This document shows, piece after piece, positions 56,565 to 64,000 of a stretch of 64,000 bases of DNA; the stretch's first letter is position 1, and each line of letters begins with the position of its first letter. The stretch spans positions 67,648,365 through 67,712,364 of the forward strand of contig CM036753.1 of NCBI GenBank assembly GCA_020796225.1. Direction: 5' to 3'. Source of the DNA: Arion vulgaris. Taxonomy: Eukaryota; Mollusca; Gastropoda; Stylommatophora; Arionidae. A program made the translations under genes and the position numbers. The notes under the pieces were generated by a model. That model ran no database searches, was not told where the DNA came from, and saw only the letters and a list, made by a program, of their open reading frames with translations.

Positions 56565-57080
56565 ATCAAGTGTGATGTCTACCGGCGTAGGCGATCATGT
56601 TTTTCACAACTTTCTTTCCCTGGGGCAGTTAATTAGGTCTGATGTCGCATGTCGAACCACGATGTCAGACCATCCAATATCTTTTCCCCAAGTCATCCGC
56701 GATCTCTCTGTCCCTATATTTTACCCGTTGTCACCAACTGTTTCCCACATTTTCTTTGTATTACATGACCGAAGAACATTGATTGTCTGATTCTTATACA
56801 TTTGATCACGTTTCCTTGTGTGCAGGCATCTTTTCAAATCTTATCATTTCAATTTTTGGTTGCAGACCATGGGATTTTCATCCTTCTTCTAAAAAAACAT
56901 ATTTGTGGCTTCCAGCTATCTTAATGACTCGTTTTTAATTGTCCATGAATCGCTGCCATACATAAGTATTGGTTCAATAAAGCACCTGTGTTTTCTTTTT
57001 AGCAGTGTCGTTGGTAGTGAATTCACAAGAAAATATGATTTTCCTTTTCATAAAATCAGCTTGTGATTTTTGTTACTTCT
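56565..57080 (-). pseudogene. LINE H 3' region, minus strand
   Basis: The complement aligns with 21330-21530 and 43905-44110 (cgaaccacgatgtcagacca, ttacatgaccgaagaac), then the thumb region (tggcttccagctatctt; tacataagtattggttcaat), the reverse of the 20880-21060 segment. Confidence 0.7.
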
Positions 57081-57104
57081 TATCTGTGTTGCACATACTC
57101 GATC

Positions 57105-57650
57105 AGATTTATGATCATTATAATCTTTAATTACACCAATCTATGAACACCAGGTTTCAGATTTGATGATCATTATAATCTTTAATTACACCAATCTATG
57201 AACACCAGGTTTCAGATGTGATGATCATTATAATCTTTAATTACACCAATCTATGAACACCAGGTTTCAGATGTGATGATCATTATAATCTTTAATTACA
57301 CCAATCTATGAACACCAGGTTTCAGATTTGATGATCATTATAATCTTTAATTACACCAATCTATGAACACCAGGTTTCAGATGTGATGATCATTATAATC
57401 TTTAATTACACCAATCTATGAACACCAGGTTTCAGATGTGATGATCATTATAATCTTTAATTACACCAATCTATGAACACCAGGTTTCAGATTTGATGAT
57501 CATTATAATCTTTAATTACACCAATCTATGAACACCAGGTTTCAGATGTGATGATCATTATAATCTTTAATTACACCAATCTATGAACACCAGGTTTCAG
57601 ATTTGATGATCATTATAATCTTTAATTACACCAATCTATGAACACCAGTT
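57105..57650. repeat. 55-bp minisatellite, about 10 copies
   Basis: Unit gatgatcattataatcttta then attacaccaatctatgaaca then ccaggtttcagattt or ...gatgt. The period measured at 57165 and 57220 is 55. The gattt/gatgt alternation suggests a higher-order pattern. Confidence 0.95.
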
Positions 57651-57829
57651 TTTTGTTTAGAAGATATATTTTTTGCATTTTTCTTCGTTGGAAGAAATCG
57701 GATTAGGACACATTATGATATACGGTTAAAACAGCTTGGGGAGTGACATGGTGAGAAAATTGTGACAGGTTAACTCGATGTCACGAAGAAATGTCAACAT
57801 TGAAAATGCTAGTCAGAACTCTTCTTCTT

Positions 57830-58050
57830 CTTCTTCAACGATTTCTGGTCATGCGCTTAGTTTACTATGGGCTACAAACTACGCAGAATCTTCTTCAGGT
57901 CTGCCAGGTTTACTTAGAGTTTAGTTTTAGGTGGACTTGGTGTATCCACATGTTGATTCTCAGCTCATCCAGGAGAGGACAGTCTTGCAAGAAATGTTCC
58001 GGTGTCTGCTCCGCCGTTTGACACTGGCAGAGAACTGTTTGATCTATAAT
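57830..58050 (-). pseudogene. LINE ORF2 C-terminal fragment (Cys-His tail) with (AAG)n end
   Basis: The minus strand reads CQCQTAEQTPEHFLQDCPLL and then DELRINMW. The C-x-C...H....C tail is typical of RNase H-group LINEs. The element ends in (AAG)n (plus cttcttcttcttc near 57820). Comparable to 7377-7600. Confidence 0.7.
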
Positions 58051-58084
58051 ACTAATATAATTTTTACGAAACCTAAAAATAGTC

Positions 58085-58207
58085 CTCACCGTTAAGACAG
58101 CAATGGCAAATTACCGAACGTATAAGTGGTGCCTAAAAAATTAACGGCCTAATTTACTGTGGTTGATGGCTACGACGTGTAAAGGATATGCCACGATTTT
58201 CATTTTT
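58085..58207 (+). repeat. SINE J, 5'-truncated copy
   Basis: Contains cagcaatggcaaattaccg and the 3' end ggatatgccacgattttcat. Compare 59308-59545 for the head. Confidence 0.6.
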
Positions 58208-58284
58208 CACACACCATGAAGATTTTAGTGATGTGTAACTACCATGATGAGCTGAAGTTATTGATAAATAAAGAATTACATTGT

Positions 58285-58690
58285 AATCAATCGAGTGCTA
58301 TGTCTGCCGGCAGAGGCGATCATGCCTCTTCACAACTATCTCTGTCCCTAGTGTTGTTAATCAGTTATGTCGTTGATCTTTTGTCGAGTCACGATGTCAA
58401 ACCATTCAACATCTTCTCCCTCTGCCTTACACGATCTCTCCTTCCCTGAATTTTACATATTGTTACCTAATGTTCTAAACCTTCGCTTCGCATTATATAC
58501 CCGAAGAAACTCGATTGTCTGAATATTGTTCTTGTAATAAGGTTTCTTTGTGTGCAGACCTGTTTGAAAATATCATCATTTGTTTTCTTTGTTGTCCATT
58601 AAATGTTCAGCTTTCTTCTGTAAAACCACGTTGCTGTGGCTTCTAGCAATCTTATTGATTGCTTGTTCATTGTCCATGATTCGATGTCAC
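58285..58690 (-). pseudogene. LINE H 3' region, minus strand, second copy
   Basis: Aligns with 56565-56960 (ggcgatcatgcctcttcaca; ctttctgtaaaaccac; tgtccatgattcg). Decayed. Confidence 0.7.
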
Positions 58691-58955
58691 ACATAGGTAT
58701 TGAATCATCATCATCATCAGGTGTCGTCTCCACATCGAAGGTTGGCTGCAATGAATCTCCAGCATCCTCTGTCTTTCGCCTTGGCGTTGCACACTGCCAG
58801 ATTGTAACCTGTCCATTTCTTAAAGTTTCCTCCCACTTATCTCTCGGTCTTCCTCTTGCTCTTCCCCCTCAACGTTCCCCTCTAGTAAATGTTTTATCAT
58901 GGTGTCATGTCTTTTTATGTGCCCAAAATACTTTATTGGTATTGAATATATTGCT
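58690..58955 (-). pseudogene. LINE 3' end with (TCA)n, minus strand
   Basis: Reverse complement of 54150-54410: (tca)n, ggtgtcgtctccacatcgaa, cctctgtctttcgcctt, ctctcggtcttcctcttgct and aaatgttttatcatggtgtc. Confidence 0.85.
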
Positions 58956-58984
58956 AAAATAACAATAATATATATTGTTTTATA

Positions 58985-59215
58985 TGTGGTTAAGATGTTT
59001 GTCTTGCGTTTTGAATGTTGTCAGATCGAATCTTGATCACGCCATTTTTTTCACACGTACACTTTTTCCGGAGATCCATATTATTGTTGCTGAAGCTACG
59101 GAGATCGTGATGTGTTCAACACACTAGGCAGGTGGCGTGTCATTTCTGTCGATTGGAACGGAGCAATATGGGGAAACCAGGTGCAATGAAATTAATTCTT
59201 CGCCTTAAACCAATA
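58985..59215 (+). repeat. SINE-like repeat, family D
   Basis: ggttaagatgtttgtcttgc, gtcagatcgaatcttgatca (B-box region), ggcaggtggcgtgtcatttc and aggtgcaatgaaattaattc, parallel to 19790-20040. Confidence 0.65.
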
Positions 59216-59307
59216 TTATATTTAAATGTATATTTTAGTACCTCCCAGCTCAAAGATGAATTCAAATAAAGTGACATTGTTTACTAAAATGTATATACGA
59301 CGGAAGG

Positions 59308-59545
59308 TGACGTCTGTGGCCTAGGGGTTAGTGACTCGGTCTATTAACCTCGACGTTCTGAGTTCGAATCACGCTGCGGAAAGTTTGGTTGCAAATTGTT
59401 TCGCGTGGATTTTAACAAAGGACGATGGCACCACCCGTTCAGAAAGCAATGGCAAACTACTGAACTTAATAATGCCTAGAAAAATCACAAACAGCGTTAC
59501 AAATCTGGGGTTGATTCGCAAAGTCCTGAAAAGGATATGCAATTA
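59308..59545 (+). repeat. tRNA-derived SINE (family J)
   Basis: tgtggcctaggggttagtga (A box) and acgttctgagttcgaatcac (B box) about 40 bp apart; body cgatggcaccacccgttcag and aagcaatggcaaactactga; 3' end cctgaaaaggatatgcaatt. Confidence 0.7.
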
Positions 59546-59555
59546 ACTTAATATA

Positions 59556-60080
59556 CGACGGAGTTGCCCAGGATAGAACGGTATGGAGAAATTTCTTGCA
59601 GGATCTATGTAAAGTATAATGATACGAGTGGAACAGAATACAAACAGCGCTTAATAATAGTGCTATTAAAAAATGGAGAAGAAATCTCAGACATAAATCT
59701 TAACTTTGTTTATGTGAAACAAAATTCAATTTATAAACATGCAAAAGCCATTTAATAACAAACAAAAAAAGCAAGAAGTATTTTATCAACAGATGTAGGA
59801 AACTAACAGAGACAAAAATGTTCGAAAGAATAAATCAAAAAGAACTAACATGGTTCTGCAGACATTACAAGACCTACAAAACCTATTGAAGGGAACTGAT
59901 ATTTTAAGACAAAACTGAGATTTTAAGAGCATTTATTTTTCCCATAGCAACGTACGGTATGGATAATTGATAAAACATGTAATTAGCGATCAATGCATTT
60001 GAATGCAAGTGTTACAGAGGAGCACACAAATAACGATGGACAGAAAAAGAACAATTATATCATTTTGCAACAGTTATAAT
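59556..60080 (+). pseudogene. LINE fragments (F-type scrap and RT-thumb remnant)
   Basis: 59560-59600 is a plus-strand scrap of a family F end (gttgcccaggatagaacggt). 59840-60040 reads decayed TEILRAFIFPIATYGMDN and NAFECKCYRG, an RT-thumb pattern of the H-like group. Confidence 0.5.
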
Positions 60081-60149
60081 TAATTAATTTTTTCTTGCCT
60101 TTCTTTTCTCCTGTTTATTTCTCCGTTGTCTTGCTCTCTATCCTCTTTA

Positions 60150-60412
60150 ATTTTTCTTATTCTTACGCTCCATATCAACCAATTGTTAACCACTCTGTGT
60201 GATTTGTATGTGATCTGAGCCTACGAGCAATTTTAAGTTGTGCCAGTTCTGCGCCTACAAGTAGGCCAACACATTCGATTTATGTGACGCTTTTTATTTA
60301 CTATTGTAGCTTCTCTAGGCTCCTACCTCAGACGCATATTACCATATGCCTTGTTGGTCGCAGTGGTACTATTCTTTGCTTCCCTTGTGGGTCCTGCTAC
60401 CACACGGGCGCA
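60150..60412 (-). repeat. Family B repeat
   Basis: cttacgctccatatcaacca to ctaccacacgggcg with the standard internal landmarks gcctacaagtaggccaac and gcagtggtactattctt. Confidence 0.7.
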
Positions 60413-60479
60413 CTTCAATTGAAATGCTATTTAGAATCGACGTTGCAGCACCCAGGCGCTCAGTCATTCACAACTAGAT

Positions 60480-61930
60480 GAACGTATGAGAGACAGAGCA
60501 TTTAGATAGTAGATCCGGAGATGATTTTAAATCATCCCAGACCTTAGGCTGGCTCCATAGACTATTCAACCAAGTCTGGATCACACAAGAAACACCAGAA
60601 GATTGGAGGAATGCTACAATTGTTCCCATCTGGAAGAAGAAAGGTAGTAAGAGGGACTGTACAAAGTATAGAGGCATAGCGCTACTGAGCCACACTGGGA
60701 AAATATTCTGCAAAGTACTTGAGAAAAGGCTCCGCCACATCATCGAGCCACAGCTTAATGACTCCCAAATGGGATTCAGGAAGAACAAAAGCTGTACAGA
60801 CGCAATATTCGCCTTCAGACAGTTAGTAGAAAGGACTATCGAATCCGACAAACATTTACACGTTGCATTTGTAGACCAGGAAAAAGCGTTCGACAGCCTA
60901 GATAGGCACAAGTTGTGGAAAATACTAACAACCTATGGGGTTAATGAACACCTAATCAACCTTTGCAAGAACATTTATACTGACAGCCAATATTAGAACA
61001 AATACAGGATTATCAGAAAAGTTTCACGTAGGGTCAGGAGTAAGACAAGGTTGCGTACTATCTCCGCTGCTATTCATCACGTACATTGACCACATTTGTA
61101 AAATAGCTAACACCACCGAAGGAAACAACCTCGGAGAACTCTTAAATGAATTTCTTTTTGCAGACGATCAGGCAATCATATCAACAACAGAAGAACAGCT
61201 ACAACAACACATCAACAGACTCCAGTTAGCATGTAACGAATACAACATGAGAATTAACATCGACAAAACAGAAGTAATGACATTCGCCAGAGAGGAAAAC
61301 ACTACCAACATCTCCATCGATAATCATCTACTAAATCAAGTAAAAGATTTCACATACCTGGGGAGCATTTTTCAGCAAATGGAAGAATAACTAATGAAAT
61401 TCAACACAGATGCAACAAAGCAAATCAAATGATAGGCAAATGGCGCCAATTTTAAGATGCAAACACGTCACCATGAACACAAAAAGAGCAATGTTCAACA
61501 CAATCTTTCTCCCCACATTATGTTACCAGTGCCAAACCTGGACGCTGACAACAAACGATAGAAGAAAACTAGTCACAACAGAGATGAAGTGTCTACGCAG
61601 AATGCTGGGTGTAACAAGAAGAGACCGGTTGAGAAATGAAGACATCAGGAAAAAGTGGGTACAACATCAGTACTAGACTTCATCAAGAAACAACAAATTA
61701 AATGGTTCGGTCACGTAAGCAGATTACCATCAGACAGTGCACCTCAAAGAGCAATGCTGCTCCGATACAATGGGTACAAAGCAAAAGGCCGGCCACGCAA
61801 AAGATGGACCTCAGAGATAACAGAGGCGACGAAAGAGACTATCTACAAAGCGCATACTAGGGCCCGTTTTAGAAATCTCTTCCTGACCTGACGCTGTGAG
61901 GCATACAGGATTCGAGAAAGAAAGAAAGAC
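60480..61930 (+). pseudogene. LINE (family A), RT to C-terminus, several frameshifts
   Basis: Most complete copy of family A. RT blocks in order: WRNATIVPIWKKKGSKRDC and KYRGIALLS (60600-60690), MGFRKNKSCTDAIFAFRQL (60769), VAFVDQEKAFDSLDRHKLW (60862) with the first catalytic Asp, GSGVRQGCVLSPLLF (61030), LFADDQAII with FADD at 61157-61168, then TYLGSIF (61350), the thumb (MLGVTRRDRLRNEDIR, 61600), IKWFGHVSRLPSD (61697) and the GRPRKRWTSEI end (61790) with a stop at 61889-61891. Breaks near 60994, 61388, 61440-61530 and 61660. 5' truncated before the endonuclease. RTE/CR1-group by motif. Catalytic residues are intact. Confidence 0.88.
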
Positions 61931-62479
61931 CTTAGGATTCTCTAACATTTATTTTTAGCCGAGCAACCTTGAAGGCTAGAACAATCAGGATACCGAGATA
62001 CTTTCCCGGAGTTGAGCCACACTCTCGTTTCTTGATTTCTGTAACTAATTCGGTTCGATGTCGACAGCTGGGTCGATGTTACTGTCAATGGTATCCGACA
62101 TTGCTAAGAGTACAAATGAGACGAGAAACCAGTTCACTAATAACTGAGGTCAACGTACAATAAATAAGTGTTATTGGACATATAAAGATATGCTACAGTA
62201 TGGCAACATACACAATTATAAATAAAAATACTTAACCAATAATTATTTGTTGGTTTGTTATGGTGGGAATTTAAGTTCTTTTTAAGCCGAAGCACGGCAC
62301 TTTAAACCTAAGTACGAGCCTTTTTTTAGTTATATCAGAATGTGTTTGCCAAATCAATAATGAAGAATAAAATAATTATATTTTTATTTTATTTTCTTTT
62401 TCCAATCATCTTTTGCCTTACAGCGTCGGGATAAGAAGTCATTTATATTACGGGCTTTTGTGTGCGTTTCATAAATAGC
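61931..62479. other. Spacer
   Basis: AT-rich. Nothing recognised beyond a short frame without motifs. Confidence 0.4.
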
Positions 62480-62960
62480 GTTTTAATGTTTAGCATTTTC
62501 TGTTATTTATGTTGTCCACCGTTTGTGTGTGCACGGCCATTTGCTTTGTGTCCGATGTAGTGGAGTAGCATTTAAATTTTGAGATGCATCTTTCTGTTGG
62601 TAATCTGCTTTTGTGGGGGAACAATTTAATAAGTTGTTTTTGAAGAAGTTCAATACTAAATGTTTTATCCACTTTTTTTCCCTGATGTCTTCATTTCTTA
62701 TCCGGTCTTCTCTTGATACTTGCAGCATTATGCATATTCACTTCATCTCCGTCGTGAATAGTTATTTTTTTTCCATCGGTTGATATCAGCGTCCAGGTCT
62801 GGCACCGATAGTATAATGTTGGACGAAAGATTGTGTTAAACAATGCTCTTCTATTGTTCATAGTGACATGTTTGGATTTTTAAATTGGGGACATATGTAC
62901 TATGATTTGTTTTTTTGCATCTGTGTTGTATTACGATAGTTATTCAACCATTTACTGACA
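62480..62960 (-). pseudogene. LINE family A fragment, minus strand
   Basis: The minus strand reads MLQVSREDRIRNEDIREKKW (matching MLGVTRRDRLRNEDIRKKW at 61600) and the preceding thumb region (complement of 62750-62960; also similar to 1-150). Frameshifted. Confidence 0.75.
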
Positions 62961-63117
62961 AAATACTCCCTAGGTAATAATTATATACTGAATGTAATAC
63001 GTCATAAATAGTACAAAAAAGATTATAGTATGAAATCAATAATGATTGCAATAAGAAATTATTAGAAGTTTTGAGAGTTGCGATAACTGAGATAAACATT
63101 GTTGATCTTCTTGCTTT

Positions 63118-63340
63118 AATCATATGTTGGCCCGCCTGCGTAGCGTGTTTGTAGCGCGTTGGACGACGGATGTAAGCCCCCTGTGAGTGAAGTTCAATTC
63201 CGCAGGCTGGCAGAAAAGCCACAGGTTCTCAAAATTTAAGGTGTTTGTGGCACCGAACCGAAAGGTTAAGATGTCCATGGCACCGAGCCGAAGAGCTGAA
63301 ATCTCAAGTGCTTCCGGATCGAAATAAAAATCATATGTTG
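63118..63340 (+). mobile_element. tRNA-derived SINE (family S) with 12-bp TSD
   Basis: Element 63130-63328: cctgcgtagcgtgtttgtag head, B box agttcaattccgcagg, body gccacaggttctc and gagccgaagagctgaaat, short A-rich tail. The direct repeat aatcatatgttg is at 63118-63129 and 63329-63340. Confidence 0.9.
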
Positions 63341-63431
63341 CGTCTCAACGACCAAAAAAAAAGGAAAAATTTCTAGAACGGGCTTGTGTGTGCATTTCAT
63401 ACATTTTATCTTTCCCTACGTCTGTTATTTC

Positions 63432-64000
63432 TGTGGTACGAAAACACAAGGTAGGAAGACACAAGGTAAGAAGACACAAGGTAAGAAGACACAAGGTAGG
63501 AAGACACAAGGTAGGAAGACACAAGATAAGAAGACACAAGGTAGGAAGACACAAGGTAGGAAGACACAAGGTAGGAAGACACAAGGTAGGAAGACACAAG
63601 GTAGGAAGACACAAGGTAAGAAGACACAAGGTAGGAAAACACAAGGTAGGAAGACACAAGGTAGGAAGACACAAGGTAGGAAGACACAAGGTAGGAAAAC
63701 ACAAGATAGAAAGACACAAGGTAGGAAGACACAAGGTAGGAAGACACAAGGTAGGAAGACACAAGGTAAGAAGACACAAGGTAAGAAGACACAAGGTAGG
63801 AAGACACAAGGTAGGAAGACACAAGGTAGGAAGACACAAGGTAGGAAGACACAAGGTAGGAAAACACAAGATACGAAGACACAAAGTAAGAAGACACAAG
63901 GTAGGAAAACACAAGGTAGGAAGACACAAGGTAAGAAGACACAAGGTAGGAAAACACAAGATACGAAGACACAAGGTAGGAAGACACAAGGTAAGAAGAC
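63432..64000. repeat. 15-bp polypurine minisatellite, running off the window
   Basis: Unit acacaaggtaggaag, about 38 copies, with ggtaag, aaaac and gatacg variants. Frames on the minus strand (LCLPT / SSYLV) are artefacts of 15 being 5 codons. Confidence 0.96.

Noticed and set aside
63345..64000. Leu/Cys/Pro- and Ser/Tyr/Val-repeat frames
   Set aside because: A 15-bp unit read in two frames; polypurine tandem repeat, not a gene.

Overview
This is eukaryotic, intron-bearing, AT-rich DNA. I read it as an invertebrate metazoan, probably a protostome and perhaps a mollusc. That rests on the repeat mix (several non-LTR retrotransposon clades, a Penelope-like element, tRNA-derived SINEs, TA- and TTAA-flanked small DNA transposons, very many minisatellites) and on one neuropeptide-type receptor gene. 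The species is not established. No operons, rRNA genes, CRISPR arrays or free-standing tRNA genes are visible. Nearly all long open frames come from tandem repeats whose unit is a multiple of 3, or from decayed retrotransposons.

The one host gene I can support runs on the minus strand. It is the 3' part of a rhodopsin-class (class A) G-protein-coupled receptor. A TM6 exon (53966-54029), a TM7 exon (52925-53013) and the last coding exon with the stop (34030-34142) have consensus splice sites and compatible phases, and join into one reading frame with CWTP and NPIVY motifs. The TM6-TM7 intron is about 0.95 kb. The next intron is about 18.8 kb and holds much of the mobile DNA here. Upstream exons (TM1-TM5) were not found and probably lie beyond base 64000.

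Layout. 1-9.4 kb: LINE fragments, a 39-bp satellite (4.2 kb), a 19-bp array and a 73-bp array. 10.4-12.8 kb: an RNase H-bearing LINE with a 7-bp-repeat tail. 13.2-14.0 kb: GAT microsatellite. 15.7-16.4 kb: 35-bp array. 16.7-23.3 kb: LINE 3' ends, a mosaic tandem LINE duplication and nested short elements. 23.5-24.7 kb: a Penelope-like insertion with a GIY-YIG endonuclease frame and an inverted copy of its 3' end. 24.8-26.9 kb: AT-rich arrays. 28-32.8 kb: SINE, LINE and MITE insertions and a 40-bp array. 34.0-54.0 kb: the receptor gene with intron-borne repeats, including a nearly full-length L1/Tx1-like LINE (44789-49979) flanked by perfect 56-bp direct repeats. 54.0-64 kb: LINE tails, a mariner-like remnant, a TTAA-flanked MITE, SINEs, a further LINE (60.5-61.9 kb) and a 15-bp array running off the end.

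The insertions date one another. Several elements keep target-site duplications, and some have an uninterrupted relative in the same window that serves as an empty-site control. All LINE copies carry stops, frameshifts, deletions or catalytic-residue changes, so none appears competent as assembled. Clade names are inferred from motifs, without database comparison.
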